A stretch of 64,000 nucleotides of DNA from Lamellibrachia columna. Taxonomy: Eukaryota; Annelida; Polychaeta; Sabellida; Siboglinidae. This document shows positions 36,557-50,819 of the stretch, in pieces. Numbering within the stretch: the first letter of the stretch is position 1; every line of letters begins with the position of its first letter. Both the position numbers and the translations under genes were made by a program. Location: positions 27,997,066-28,061,065 of the forward strand of contig OY759273.1 in assembly GCA_963662155.1 (NCBI GenBank), in the 5' to 3' direction. A model generated the notes under the pieces. The model worked only from the letters and a program-made list of their open reading frames with translations. It was not told the DNA's origin and did not search any database.

Positions 36557-38379
36557 GTGCAAAAAAAAATTATTTTGTTTCGGTAAAATCATCGGACGAA
36601 CTATAAAACGAAAGCTAATTGAAGAGCGTGTTTTAAAGCAAATATCCCGCTATAAATGAGAAATTGGTTTACAAAGTAGAAACCTATGTTCGGAGGAGCC
36701 AGAATTGTTATTCTCAACTGTGTTTAAGAGAGTAAAATTCTTTAAGTGTGAAATTCCGCAAAGCAGTATAGAATTAATATTCACATCTACGTCTCGACGA
36801 TTAGTGGAAACAGGCTAAACTGGTTGCAAAACACATCAACAATATTGACAGATCTAAAACAACTTATAATTATCTTAGCAGTCATTGTATAGTAGTTGCC
36901 TAATTTGTAAAAACAGATCCCTACAAGGAAATGATTATGAAACCATAACAACGGAACAAGTGATGCGTCAACACGTTAATATGTTTTTATGAAACAAGTT
37001 TGCCTGACGCCTGGCCTGGTCCCTCTGCTGCGGACTAAGTTCGAGCAAGCCCCATAGTAATATCGCAGCAATATCTTCGCATGACGAAAATGCAAAGTTT
37101 GGGCAATTTCTTTCACTCAACATTGCCGCAGTTCACTCAGCTGTATAAATGAGTACCTGGCTATAGACAGTGGTGACTATATGTGGACGAATAATATTCA
37201 TGCAGTAATTGTAGCGAGGCTGAATGCTTCACAGAGAAGTTGACTTGGTGTTGGAATGAACCTGTCTGTCGGGGGTGAAGTGTAAACTGCGATGAGCGGT
37301 CCCGAGGACTGCACAATGCGCTATGCAGAAACTTACCTTTCTATATGTTATGCCACGTTAGGCAAACTTCTAAGATGTATGGAATACGTTCAATGATACC
37401 TGCACTGTGACAAGTTCGTGGTCTACCGCTCAAGCCTCCACGAGATCTCGGCATGTCGAAGAAGAAACAAGCGACAGAGCCAGTCGTTCGTTCTCAGCGT
37501 TCCACGGCATAGCTGGCTACGTCGGCTTATGTCCATAATAAATTAATTGGTCAGCTTTCTATTTTCTCAAGCGGGATATTACACGTGGCTGAATGGGATA
37601 TTTGTCAGAGCGACATTAATAGTGAGAAAGGTCGGCTTAGCAACGTTAATCAGCAAGCTTACGGTGAACAAACAGACGGAGTACAGAACATCACAAACAC
37701 GTATAGGCACACGCAGGTAATCGGCTATTACGGTTCAGGTGGAGGTGTTCACGTGTTGCGCGTGTGCGTGCGTGCGTGCGTGCGTGCGTGTGGGCGCGCG
37801 CGTGCGTGGTGCAATATGTTATTATTCTTGTGTGATTTCTAACCAATTTTGTTCGTGTTAAAACAATTACGATGGCGCCAAAATCGCCAAGCAGCCTTGG
37901 TATTTATGAGCTATTTCAAATTGTAACCCGAGCAGCTATAGGCACGATTTGCATATTCAAAACATAGGCGGGGGAGGGGCAACGTAAAAGTGGGCCCAAT
38001 AAAAGGAGGACAGGCCGGACTAGACGGATCGGTGTAGGGCGTTCAAACTACTCTTGTCGTATTGAGAATAGGTCGATATTCATAGACAGGTGACAATCAT
38101 TTGACCCGAAGTCTGAATAAGAAACATTTGGGCGGTCACTGTGTTAGAATAGATATTGTTGAAACTATATTATTTTATGATGACAATATACTATAAATTT
38201 ATGTTTATTATTAATATGTACATGTTACTTTGATACAGGGGGAAAGTGATTAATAAGTAATGCACTTCTTCTTTCTCCCTTTCCATTTGAATTACAGACA
38301 ATTGATGAGTATGTGTATATGTTGCAAAGTTCTATTTTATTTTATTTTATTTGATGATAAAACGACGATCGGGTTTGAC

Positions 38380-38540
38380 CTAGGATCTCACAAAAGGAGG
38401 CCAGGGCGCGCATAGTCACCCATTAGTTTACTACACAACCGTGTAGTGGCGCGACAGGTTACATACGGAAAACAAAAAAATTAGTCTAAGGGGTCATGGG
38501 TTAATGGCCTAATGCCCCCCCCCCCAGATACACCACTGGA
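38380..38540. mobile_element. Diverged copy of the 158-bp hAT-like MITE
   Basis: CCTAGGATCTCACAAAAGGAGGCC..GTAGTGGCGC..ATACACCACTGG aligns, in inverted orientation, with 27422-27579. Confidence 0.5.
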
Positions 38541-40154
38541 CAACGTAGTGTTGTTAACGGTTAACTTAATGACAAGCATGATCACTCGTAAACTGACATC
38601 TCGAGGCTACCTCAAAAGCTTACAAGGTGCTAGTTATTGTTCCATTGTTAATTTTGCTTAGTTCCGCCTTTTAGGCATAGATAGGCCATTAACTTACATT
38701 AGTTACATGAATGTTCACTAGGCGGCGGTACTTGAAAGCAGCTACTTCGACTGATCCCCGGTTCAGTCTCTCAAGGTGGTCAACTCAACAGCCTCTCACC
38801 TTCCGCGTGAATTGTGGGATTTAATGCACGCATCCAAGTTTAGCAAATTTATAACATGTCTTCGGGAACGTTGAAAACAGCACAAACGTGTCCCCCTCTA
38901 AACATCAAGGATGTTCTTCTCTTATTTTCATACATTCGCCCTAAAATGTGTAATTAAATTATATAAATATAGTATAGGGGAGACAAGGGAGGAGTGAGCC
39001 ATGTAACTTTTCTCCACAGATAAAGTCTGTGTCAAATGTGTCACTGGGGTCATCCCTACACTCTGCACCTATCGTGGAAACCCGCAGAGCGGGAATCACT
39101 TGAAACGTGCAAATGAAAGTCATATTTTCACGTGGAAATAAAATTCTCACCTGAACTTTCTGATGTGGTTATGTTTTAATGTATTTAATGACTAAGTAAA
39201 TTACCTATTAGTTTAAACAAGTATGATGACATATTTTCATGTTAGAAGCAAGTGTTAAATTTCATCCTGAAAAGAAGGTCATCGTGGATTATCTAAAACA
39301 CCCACCAGGGAGGAATAGGCCACTAGATCTAGGGGAGCACATGGCCAATGGCCCACACATCCATGAACCATTACAATTCGAATTATTTTTAATACTGACA
39401 GCATAAGCTATGAATTACATAAATTGTGTGCTGTTTCTCTATAGAATAATTATAATATTCCTTACACTTCTTTTTTCCAGATAGAATAAGAACATCAATT
39501 AATTATGCCTTTTCAGTCCGGCTTTCCAGTACAAGAAAAATCGAGACAATTTTGGCAAATGTCTTCTGCTACCAAGAGTGTCTTAAATGATCGAGAAATT
39601 GTAAGAATAGCGGGAATGAAAGTAGGCATACCACATTTATTGTTGGCAACACGCATGACACCATGTTATAACAATGCAAAGATATTCACAAAATCCCAAG
39701 ATGACAGACACCATCTACGACGGTCTGTCAAATTGCTCAACTGAAGAACCTGCCAATTTTTTTTCTCAATTTGGCCAAAAAGAATAACACCAATACACCT
39801 CCTTCTTGGCTTGACAGCACAATTTGCTGCAACATTACCTGCAAGAGTTCCATATACAATTTGTGAAGCGTTCTATTCCAATATGATATACATAAGATAC
39901 GTTCCTCTGACGTTTGCAAAACAATATGTTCGATAAATGGTGCTTTGTTTCTGACACGTTTGCTTCTTTTACTTTTGAGATTTCAAACAGGTGGCTTAGT
40001 ATTCCCCGTTGCTGGCTTTCATTTTTACCCAAACCTTTTAATCTCAGATCAAACAGCAACAGTGTATGGTAAAAAAGAAAGACATGTGGACCACTCCTCC
40101 ATAGTCTCTCCTATTGTTACAATTATAGTTTACTGTCACATCTAGAATCATATC

Positions 40155-40250
40155 CTTATTTTTGTGTGAGAGTCGCTGCAGCATAATCGATATTTTAAAT
40201 TATTTTTGTGTGAGAGTCGCTGTAGCATAATCGATATTTTAAATCGCTAC
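40155..40250. repeat. Tandem duplication of about 46 bp
   Basis: TTTTTGTGTGAGAGTCGCTG..AGCATAATCGATATTTTAAAT occurs twice with one base difference. Confidence 0.9.
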
Positions 40251-40647
40251 CAGTACATGTTACGATGGTATCTTATCAAGCCTAATAATTTTATTGACTT
40301 TAATGTTGATGAATGCAAGTTCTGTCATGCCAATTCATGTAAACAACTATCTCTAAAATGTCATGAAATTAATAAAATCTAGATCATTCATTACGTGTTG
40401 ACATTAAGAAGTCGGTGACTGCGTTGGCACTGCACAAATATAATTATAGATGTAATTGTGTTTTGACAAAGCCCTGCAACTGTTGCTCGTGTTCAAGAAA
40501 ACTACACCATTAGTCAAGCGAGTAGGCGACGTGCACGACTCATCGTCATTTCAATAGAGAGCTTCCAACAAATCAGCGCGCCGCATACCATGGCCAGCGA
40601 CGCGGAACCGCTGCGAGGCGCGGCCAGGCGTGACGAGCACGACACTG

Positions 40648-40734
40648 TATAAGTCTGACCAGCAACTCTTGTCTGGTGAATGACTACTTCCGCTTGCTGG
40701 CGAATTTAGTTCGGTCTCAACTTCCCGTAAACAG
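40648..40734 (+). promoter_or_regulatory. Candidate TATA promoter and non-coding first exon
   Basis: TATAAG at 40648-40653 is followed about 80 bases later by a consensus donor CAG|GTAAGT (exon end 40734). The upstream 80 bases are GC-rich. No ATG frame is supported. The next plus-strand gene (47607) has an acceptor-like CTGCAG ending at 47545, in its 5' leader, so this may be its first exon. That link is inference. Confidence 0.35.
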
Positions 40735-41550
40735 GTAAGTTTATTCCGAATCTCAGGCTTTACTAGCGTCTCAAGTCGGTGGAATCTCGGCTCGCAGGTT
40801 AGCTACGAAAAGGCTGCGACAACGTACTGCTTAGATAGCTGTTCAGGATCAGAATAAGAATGTGTGATAGCTGCCCATTCTAACGCTAGACGCCCGTATG
40901 AATACCGCACAGTGACAATCGGCATGCGTAAACAAGTCGAGTGGGAGGGACAGGCGAGGAAGCACAAGATATTCCTGCAGTTCACTTACTGGACTGGTCT
41001 GTAGTGCGGGTTTTCATAGCGGCACAATACCGACCGGTTAGAACTGATTGCAGACCGCGGCACAATACATGGAATTCCTATTTTAAAAGGTAAGCCGCGC
41101 TCGACTTTCTGAAGTGAATGGGTAATAATTCACTGTTAACATTTCCACAAGAGCGACGCTGTGGTAATTTATGTCACTTTTTGACTGAGGGTAGTTACTT
41201 TTTGACAGCCAGTGAATACTTTAGCTGACGAGGGGTGGGGTGGCCCTGGTATGGAAGAATCCTTCGGGTGATACGTGGTATTCACAACGGTAATGTGTTT
41301 TTTTTATTACCCTAACCAAGGCTTTCTTTCCTAGCAGTCTTTTCTATTCGTATTTATAACACGGTGTCTCCCAAAGTTTAACTAACTGCTTAAATGTGTG
41401 TGGGAATTTAAAATAAATTCAACATAATTTGATCGGCTATACGACACCCACGTCTTTGTGCCAAGTAAACCGAGTTATATATCCGGGGTGACAAATCGAT
41501 GACACATCTGGGCTGACTTACACGGGTTACGTCGTGCAACTGTAACTGTG

Positions 41551-41622
41551 TGTGTGTGTGTGTGCGTGCGTGCGTGTTTGCGTGCGTGCGTGCGTGCGTG
41601 TTTGCGTGCGTGCGTGCGTTCG

Positions 41623-41706
<84 letters not shown>

Positions 41707-41711
41707 TGTGT
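41551..41711. repeat. (GCGT)n microsatellite with a GTGTGACT-type tail
   Basis: A tetranucleotide run is followed (41755-42050) by imperfect TGTGTGACTGTA and AATGTGTAAA units, giving long low-complexity frames that are not genes. Confidence 0.95.
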
Positions 41712-42059
41712 GTAAAGTGTGCACAATATTTAAACTGTGTAATTATATGAGAATGGTGTAAACGATGTAAAATGTGTAAACAATGTAACGTGTGTAGAAC
41801 ATGTAAAGCGTGTAAAGCGTATTGCGTGTGCCTGTGTGTGACTGTGTGTGTGAAATTGTGTGTGACTGTGTGTGCTTGCTTATGTGTGTCTGTGTGTGAC
41901 TGTATGTGATTGTGTATGTCTGTGTGTCTGTGTGTGTGACTGTATGTGACTGTGTGTGAATGTTTGTGGCTGGGTGTGACTGTGTGTGACTGTATGTGAC
42001 TGTGTGTGACTTTATGTGACTGTGTGAGACTGTATGTGACTGTTTGGAATATAAATGCA

Positions 42060-43050
42060 AACGATGTCAACATAATTGATCGGACTACCATGTGTCAAAA
42101 TGTGTCGTCCCGACGGACCGGCACAACCTAAAATTAATGGTAATGAACCATCCTTAGAACAATAGCAACCGTGGACTAGCTTAAACGGCAAACAGATAGG
42201 TAAATATAAATAATGAAGTGATGTCTAAAAATATTTGTAATCGTGGGAAAACGATGAAGGTACATAAACATTAGACGCTTGTGTGGAGTCTACACGTGTT
42301 CTGAATCTGAATAGATGTATTTGTGCAGGGGCTCAGGCCCTGGGACTTAGATTGACGAGTCTGTGTTCCTCGCCTAAATACTGTTGACACTTGGACTGCT
42401 ATACATTGAATGGCATACATACTAAGCTTGCTATTAGCAACATATTCCAGCACAATTGTTTAATATGTGTACATTTGATCAAGTTTGATCCTATATACAA
42501 ATACGTGGACTTTGTCGATTTTCAGCCCTCGTATCTAACACAGCGGACATACGTACACCTAACGCACAAATAGGACATGTCTTATCTGGTATTTAGTCGT
42601 TTTGTGTAAGTGCTCCACGTACATTGCTGCCGTATTGTAGTGCCTTTGCAGGTGATCAGATAATGTGTAGGAACGGTTCAGCGTGCCTTCATATAGTGAA
42701 TGCATAGTTGATGACTGATAACAATTACCACAGTCAAGCTAAGCTTCGTGGTAATACGGGTTTCGGTGACTTGCCACAGCTCACGATTCTCAATAGCCCC
42801 ATAGGCTTCACGCAACCATGCAGCTCACATACAGTATCTTAATTGTACCCCGTTTGTGGCAATTTTTGACCAGTTGTCGTCAATTATGTAGTCTTTATGT
42901 CAACCACGAATTATATTTATGCTTTATGTCCCTTCAATTTAATTTGTTACATTTATTTTTGTGGTTTTTATTTAATACTACAGGTTATGAGAAATCGAAA
43001 AAATCGTATTCGCACTCAAAAAAAACATCCAATCTAGCAGTCGTCTTCAC
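42060..43050. other. No recognisable gene
   Basis: Unique sequence. The 173-codon plus-strand frame ending at 43339 runs into the minisatellite at 43057 and is unsupported. Confidence 0.4.
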
Positions 43051-43056
43051 ACTGCA

Positions 43057-43282
43057 CTGTCACATCGCTGTCAGGAGAGTCAGCCGTCTGTGTCGGGCGA
43101 TAATACACCCCACCTCGCTGTCAGACTCGAGGAGTGTCAGCCGTCTGTGTCGGGCGATAATACATCCCCACCTCGCTGTCAGACTCGAGGAGTGTCGGCC
43201 GTCTGTGTCGGGCGATAATACACCCCCACCTCGCTGTCAGACTCGAGGAGTGTCGTTCGTCTGTGTCGGGCGACAATACACC
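43057..43282. repeat. Minisatellite, unit about 60 bp, 4 copies
   Basis: The unit includes CTCGCTGTCAGACTCGAGGA, GTGTC.GCCGTCTGTGTCGG and GCGATAATACACCCC. Confidence 0.9.
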
Positions 43283-43312
43283 CCAGATTCTGGGTGCATA
43301 CATAACATACAG

Positions 43313-43455
43313 TTAAATCAGGCAAAAAGTTTAGTGTAGAATCTCGATAATGACGCTGATTGGCTGCTGGCGCTTCACGGATAGAGTGGTGACTGTGGGT
43401 AACAATGTGACCACGCCATCGGGGCCAGACTATCTTCTCGGCGAATTTGCGAAGG
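43313..43455. repeat. Dispersed repeat, copy 1 (about 145 bp)
   Basis: TTAAATCAGGCAAAAAGTTTAGTGTAGAATCTCGATAATGA..ATTGGCTGCT..CTTCTCGGCGAATT recurs at 56272-56420 with about 20% differences. The family is unknown. Confidence 0.7.
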
Positions 43456-43472
43456 TAGATAGTTAGATAAAC

Positions 43473-44720
<1,248 letters not shown>

Positions 44721-44759
44721 TGGGAACAATCTTTGAAGTGTTGGCGCGGGTTTGTCTGG

Positions 44760-45790
44760 TTCCCAGACCAAGACAGAAAGTGGGACAAAGTACAAATGAC
44801 TCAGCGTAAATCCGCACATGGCGTGGGATAAACTGACAAATCCACGTCTCAACAGTTCGATATGCCAGGGGTACTGCAGTACTACTACTACCACCCCTGG
44901 CTAGCGACGATGCTTGTAGCTGTCTGATGCCATTTATGAAAAACACAAGCTCGCTTTGTTTCTCTTCATAAAACTCTATTCTTAATCGGGACGCACAAAA
45001 ATGCTATGACAAAATTATATCTCGTTTTGTTCGAGTTGGAACGCGATCGGGTTATAAATAACCCAACGAGAACACTGAAAGGCAGCAGGCGACAGGCTGG
45101 CCGCTTTCAGTCGACAGGCTGGCCACTTTCAGTCGACAGGCTGGCCGCTTTCAGTCGACAGGCTGGCCGCTTTCAGTCGGTGCTCGCAGATTTATACGGG
45201 GTTGGATTTTTTTCCCGCTACGCCTGGGAAAGAGTTAAATTCTTGTGTACATAAACGGAGGCATTGTCGAAATGTGGATACAGAGATGCGGGTGTTTTGG
45301 CAGATTTCACATGGGACCGACATTTTAATGATTGCTACGCGAACTTTGACCTCCTTTTAATACGCTTTGTATGAATAGGTAAATGTATGAATAGGTAAAT
45401 GTATGAATAGGTAAATGTATGAATAGGTAAATGTCAACAATTGTGAACGGCTTCTAAGCTTAAGAATGTTTAACTTAATCATGAATGTAAGATTTGATGG
45501 GCTTTCGAATGAGAGTTTATTCTGCACATGTTTACGTGACCGACTTTCCTTATCAACTTGTTCGTATACTGGAACACATTATTACGGAGTGTTAGAGTAC
45601 AGCCATTCGCATGTTAGCCTATGTTGAAGACCAAAGCATAATTACGGGTTTTAGGGGCTAGGTCTCCAAAATAGTCATGTACCACTGCGATTATGTGTAC
45701 ACGATTTATATATTTACACAACGTATATTTAAATATAAGCATATAATGGGCCTGTTTAAACAAGCTTTATTTTTACAGATGCCACTCAAC
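44760..45790. other. Non-coding, with two short minisatellites
   Basis: GACAGGCTGGCCGCTTTCAGTC repeats four times at 45089-45180. TATGAATAGGTAAATG repeats four times at 45370-45433. I see no gene. Confidence 0.7.
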
Positions 45791-45798
45791 ACGGTATC

Positions 45799-47079
45799 AG
45801 GACATAATCCTCCGGACAATATCCCACCAGGACAAAAATCCCCTAGGACAAAATCCCCCGTGCCAATACCCCCCTGGGACAATATCCCCCCGGACAAAAA
45901 GTGTATGACATATTAAAAACTTAAATTTTCTGGTTCTTGAACTCAGACTTGATACATAGACTCAATCACAAGTGGGTCTTCTTTGATTTCCTGAATTGAC
46001 CCGTGACACAGTGTATCACATATTGAAACTGTCATGTGCTGGTTCTTTCGTTTGATCTCAGGCTTCTGTTTTGATTTGAGCATATTCCTGTAATTTAAAC
46101 TCATGCACACCCTTTACGAAGGTGTATATATAAAGACTATAATTTGGCACCAAGTTCAGTATTCTATCAGGATGGAGTTTGTGAAGTCAAACAAGAGTGG
46201 ACAGAAACATCTTATGAAGGTTATGTGTAAAGCGGGCAAATCTTGCTAATGATGTTGTGTTATATGAGTGTGAGCAGAGACGCTAATCCAGTGCTTGTAA
46301 AGAAAAATAAATTCCCATGAACCAAACTCTGCACAACACGAGACTCTGTAAACCGTGTAGTTGAACACTGGACTCTAAGTAGGCCTCCAGTAACATTGTG
46401 AACTCTAAGTAGGCCTCCCGTAACATTGTGAACTCTAAGTAGGCCTCCCGTAACATTGTGAACTCTACGTAGGCCTCCCGTAACATTGTGAACTCTACGT
46501 AGGCCTCCCATAACATTGTGTACTCTAAGTAGGCCTCCCGTAACATTGTGAACTCTAAGTAGGCCTCCCGTAACATTATGAACTCTAAGTAGGCCTCCCG
46601 TAACATTGTGAACTCTAAGTAGGCCTCCAGTAACATTGTGAACTCTAAGTAGGCCTTCCGTAACATTGTGAACTCTAAGTAGGCCTCCCGTAACATTGTG
46701 AACTCTAAGTAGGCCTCCCGTAACATTGTGAACTCTAAGTAGGCCTCCCGTAACATTGTGAACTCTAAGTAGGCCTCCCGTAACATTGTGAACTCTAAGT
46801 AGGCCTCCCGTAACATTGTGAACTCTAAGTAGGCCTCCCGTAACATTGTGAACTCTAAGTACATTGGAGTGTGCAGCTAAGAGTAGAGAACATAATAAAT
46901 GTGAATGTTGTTTTACAGTTGTGTTGTTGCTGCTTATTTCAGAGGATAGTGTCCGTCTGTCGGGGATTTTGTCCGGGGGGATGTTGTCCGGGGTATTGGC
47001 ACGGGGGATTTTGTCCTAGGGGGATATTGTCCGGGGGGGATATTGGCTGGGGAGTTTGTCCGAGGGCGGGTTATGTCCT
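45799..47079. mobile_element. Non-autonomous TIR element with GGACAAAATCCCC end repeats
   Basis: Left arm 45799-45905 and right arm about 46943-47079 are inverted copies. Both start AGGACATAA.CC and consist of repeating GGACAAAATCCCCC/GGACAATATCCCCC modules, sharing the ordered block AGGACAAAATCCCCCGTGCC-AATACCCC. No transposase frame lies between them; a 30-bp minisatellite fills much of the interior. The superfamily is unclear and no sure target duplication was seen. Confidence 0.6.
46369..46861. repeat. 30-bp minisatellite, about 16 copies
   Basis: Unit AGGCCTCCCGTAACATTGTG plus AACTCTAAGT. Since 30 is divisible by three, the minus strand stays open for 193 codons as a repeating YLEFTMLREA. 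I take this as a by-product of period, because composition does not otherwise suggest a gene. It lies inside the TIR element. Confidence 0.9.
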
Positions 47080-47606
47080 AGAATCCTTAACATTATGTTT
47101 GTTTGGCAATATATAATGTCACTAAAATGTATGTAGAAACTTAGATGCATTCTTAAAGAACCCCACAACAACTGACCGAAGAGGAATCTTATAAATTCAA
47201 AATAGTCGGCATGAATTGTTTTCACCCGTACATTTTCTTGTATTATTCCGTACCCGGTCTGCATTACGCTACAAGAACACCATCGTGTAATATATTTACT
47301 CGAGCAGAGTGAAGATAAATAATAAGGAAACAACTTCCAGAAACAAACATGTTTATGTCGCATACGTGATCCAACCACGCTTCTACAATGGCCAAATATC
47401 ACCAGTACCACTAGCTGTAGTTTTTGTCAGTTAAATTATATATTCAAGACAGTACATCATCTAAGTATTCAGGTATGCACGCATTGTATAAATAATTCCC
47501 CAATTATCGCTATGTGTGTGATCAGCGTGTTTTATACAACTGCAGGCCGATGCGGCGGTGCTGAGAGCAACGGAACCGACTTCTTCAGGACCAACCTCTC
47601 CGTAAG

Positions 47607-50568
47607 ATGTCGTCGGACAGCAACGACAGCAGCAGTGAATGGTCAGACGATGAACCGGTCGATAATGCAGATTACGAGAATGTCCGCCCGGATGGAGATG
47701 GATCGAACGATGTCGCCAATGGTGACAGACCGGGCGATACTACAGATGGTGTCGGTGGCGACATATCGGGAAATGACAGAGAGGAGGCGGACTTGTCGGA
47801 CGCGGAACCGAGTGACGATGGAGAGGTTGCGCCCCTTGTCGTCGGACCGGACGACAGCAAGGATGGCCCAGATGTTGACAGATCGGGCGTTAATATAGAT
47901 GGAGTGGAAGGCGACACATCGAGCAATGATAGAGAGAGCGCGAACTACGAAAACGTGTTCCCCGGAGCTGACAGCGCGGACAGCGTCGGTGACGGGAAGA
48001 CACCGGATGGTACCGGAAACGGAAATGACGACGCCGAAACTGGCCCGTCTTCCGGCACGCAGGAAGGCATCACTACTCCAGAGCATCCGACGACGGAAGA
48101 TCCCGAAAAGGCGCCGTACGGGGGGACAGGCGAAGGAGAAACTTCTCCCGACATCGTAACTGAAAACGAGGCGCAATCTGACGGAAGTTGCTACGTGGCC
48201 CAAGCGAATATTGCACCAACAATCGTGTCGGTAGAACCGCCGCCGGCACCGCCAACGCCACCTGACGCTGGTGATGTAGTTGAAAAGAGCACAACGCTAG
48301 GTACGTCGATCCAAGTGCCAAGTTTCAACGGACACTCTTCCGGTGGCGATCCATATACCTCCGGTGGCAAAGTCGGCGCCGTACATACGGCGCCACCATC
48401 CGTCGAAGATACAACCGGAAGGAACGTGATAATGATACCAGTAAATGACAACGACAAATGTATTCCGAGTGAAAATGCTTCTGCTTCCGGTAGTTCAAAT
48501 GGTGTTCCCCGCGACGGCTTCAGCGCTTACTACAGCAAGACAGCGACAGCGACTGCGCGAGCTGACCGCGGATTTGTCATAGTAGTTCCTGTCGGTTCGA
48601 CACCATCGTCTAAGATCCCCGCCGTCATTTCCGGTACACCAAGCGTCCCTTCCGGAACACCAAACTTCCCCACCTCCGGTACGCTGAAAGTATCCGCTTC
48701 CGGCGTAGTTGTACCGGACATCGACGACGGACGCAGCATGGTCTACAATCCGGACAAAGTCAGTCACATCACCAGCAACGGTACGGGGACTATAATCAGG
48801 ATCGGCGGTGGTGTAGGGGTAACTGCCAACGGCCATGTGGTGAGCGCACCCCAGAAGCCACTGCCACATAACGGGGTGACAGTACTGTCAGTGGGGTTGC
48901 CAGAGACACAACACGCGACGAGCAACGGCGATGCCGCCATCGTCACAATCGACGTCAATCGACAGCCCGGAAAGGTGGGTCTATCGTTTCACACACGTAT
49001 GTGTTCCACACTTCATTAGTGGAACTACGTCATTTGCTCTTCTATGCATTTTAAGGCAAAACATTATTTAATGCACAACATTATAAGAATTCTATCAGAT
49101 ATATAGAATTCTAGACACATATATAGAATTCTATAAAAAATATATAGATTTCTATAACATTTCAATAAAAATACATAGAATTATATAGAAACCTACAGCA
49201 TTCTAAACAGTAGAATTTTGCATAGAAAACTATTGAATACTACACATTCTACTGAATTTGTTTACGTCTACTTTAATTTTATTTAGATTTATATAGATTT
49301 TATATAATTATACTCTTTTATTCTACAGAGCATGGTCGAATATTATATATACAATTATATAATAATTATATTATAATTATAGAATAAAATAGTCACACAT
49401 TTAAATGGGTGACAAAATGGTTTTGTTTGAAACATTCTGCTGCGGTAGACTTTTCATGGAATATAGTTGCATTGTTTTACCACCGAAATGAACCATTTGA
49501 GATTTCGCCTGGATGAAGTCGCCCTTTGTTAGAAAAAAATAACACGGAAATTGCCTCCTTGGACTCATTTTCAAGTGTGTTTTAAAGTGAGTTAAAGAAA
49601 CATGGCTTTAATTACTGAAAGGACATATTTGGGACATCACCTCCAGAAAACCATCCGTTTATTGATAATTTTGTATTTTTACCACTGATAGTGCCTGTTT
49701 GGACCATATCAGTAAACTGTCATTTTATGGACAACTGTGCCATTTTGATAACTGAAGGTGCCATTTTGTTTCTTAGACCCATCAGTAAACTACTTTCTAT
49801 GGAACATGGTCCAACTGGTTCACTGGAAGGGTCCATTTGTGACACTGCTTCCAGAAAATCAACATTTTACTGACAAGTATGTGCCCCACCAGCAAACTGT
49901 CGTTTTGTGGACAATTGTGCCTTTTTTGGTAATTGAAAAGTGCACTTCGGGCCATTGGCATATTAATAAAACGTCCTTTTCATGGAAAACTGTTCCTTCT
50001 TATTCCTTTGAAATGGCCCTTTCAGGACATTGTCCCCAGTGACACATACTACTTTGTATGTTAAAAATGCTTTCATTAGTATGACTGCGATTCTACCACG
50101 GTCTGGCAGTGCATGCCCGCAGCACCATTGTTACAGACATCCGCTATCTGCACATTCGCTATGCTCTGTTAGTCACGTATGTTACCGCATGAGTCGTCAC
50201 GTTAACCCTTGTCTGTGTTCCACGAGCAGGGCCAGAACGGCTCCACAGTGTTCACTCCAGGCCTGCACGCCGAGAGCGAACCACCTTTGCGGACGCCTTC
50301 ACGGACGACCTACACGAAGGGTCAAAGCTACGCGAATGGGCGAGATCACATCAACAGTAAACGCCAACAAAGCGGACCGGCTACCGTCTCACCGCAGCAG
50401 CCGGTCGCAGTCTCTCCGCAGTGGTCCGTTAGCAGTGCGGAAACGCAGAAACGGTACGTGCGGTCCAGCAGCCGTCCGTGGGTCGTTATAGCCCTCGTCG
50501 TGTGCATGGGGATCGTACTAGGGGTCGGACTCTACTTTATTCTGCTGAGGGCGGGCGCAATCGACTGA
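47607..50568 (+). CDS. Acidic protein with single C-terminal membrane anchor, 2 coding exons
   Basis: Exon 47607-48974 ends AAG|GTGGGT. Exon 50230-50568 follows acceptor CCACGAGCAG in phase 0, giving 568 residues. The ATG is the first after an in-frame TGA, with A at -3. Residues 1-200 are Asp/Ser/Gly/Asn-rich and acidic (MSSDSNDSSSEWSDDEPVDN...). Residues 200-456 are Ser/Thr/Pro/Gly-rich with SGTP-type repeats. Residues 457-538 are basic-polar. A hydrophobic stretch, about 539-562 (WVVIALVVCMGIVLGVGLYF), is followed by only RAGAID. That is the architecture of a tail-anchored protein with a cytosolic, largely disordered N-terminus. There is no signal peptide. I do not recognise a family. Codon use and GC content stand out from the flanks, supporting a real gene. 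Confidence 0.75.
49085..49230. repeat. ATAGAATTCTATA-type palindromic repeats
   Basis: Several copies of ATAGAATTCTA/TATAGAATT separated by TATATA lie in the intron of the 47.6-kb gene. Confidence 0.7.
49600..50035. repeat. Degenerate tandem repeat, unit about 85 bp
   Basis: The pattern ..CAGTAAACTGTCATTTTATG-GACAACTGTGCC-ATTTTG.TAACTGAA..GGTGCCATTT.. recurs roughly at 49710, 49790, 49885 and 49960 with heavy divergence. It fills the 3' part of the intron and creates spurious frames. Confidence 0.65.
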
Positions 50569-50609
50569 ACACAAACCTCTATTGATATAGTCATTATCTA
50601 CCTGTGTGT

Positions 50610-50810
50610 TCCACGGCTTTCCACGGGACAGGGTGTCCCAAGCCTCCCACGTGACATGGTGTCCTAAACCCTCCCACATGACTGGGTGCTACACGGCCTC
50701 CCACATGACAAGGTGTCACACCGCCCCCCACGTACGTGGCACGGGTATTCCGCAACCTCCCACGTGACTGGGATTTCATACAGCCTCCCAGGTGACATGG
50801 TTGTCCAACA
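50610..50810. repeat. Degenerate minisatellite, unit about 33 bp
   Basis: CCTCCCACGTGACATGGTGTCC-type units repeat about six times just downstream of the 47.6-kb gene's stop, probably in its 3' untranslated region or flank. Confidence 0.8.
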
Positions 50811-50819
50811 TGTCCCGAA

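Larger units (their letters stand above)
34976..40640. other. Long gene-poor interval
   Basis: It holds the palindrome at 35460-35483, a SINE tail near 35700-35790, minisatellites at 35914-36010, 36376-36556 and 40155-40250, a (GCGT)n run near 37760-37800 and a hAT-MITE relative near 38380-38540. Small frames at 34941-35270 and 39505-39744 have no splice context or recognised family. Confidence 0.5.

Noticed and set aside
39505..39744. 79-codon frame after TTTTTTCCAG
   Set aside because: It has an acceptor-like lead, but no family, no downstream continuation and ambiguous composition.
46283..46864. 193-codon frame with ten-residue repeats
   Set aside because: It follows from a 30-bp minisatellite period divisible by three, with no splice or promoter context.
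47643..48203. Minus-strand 186-codon frame
   Set aside because: It is an antisense shadow of the acidic protein exon.
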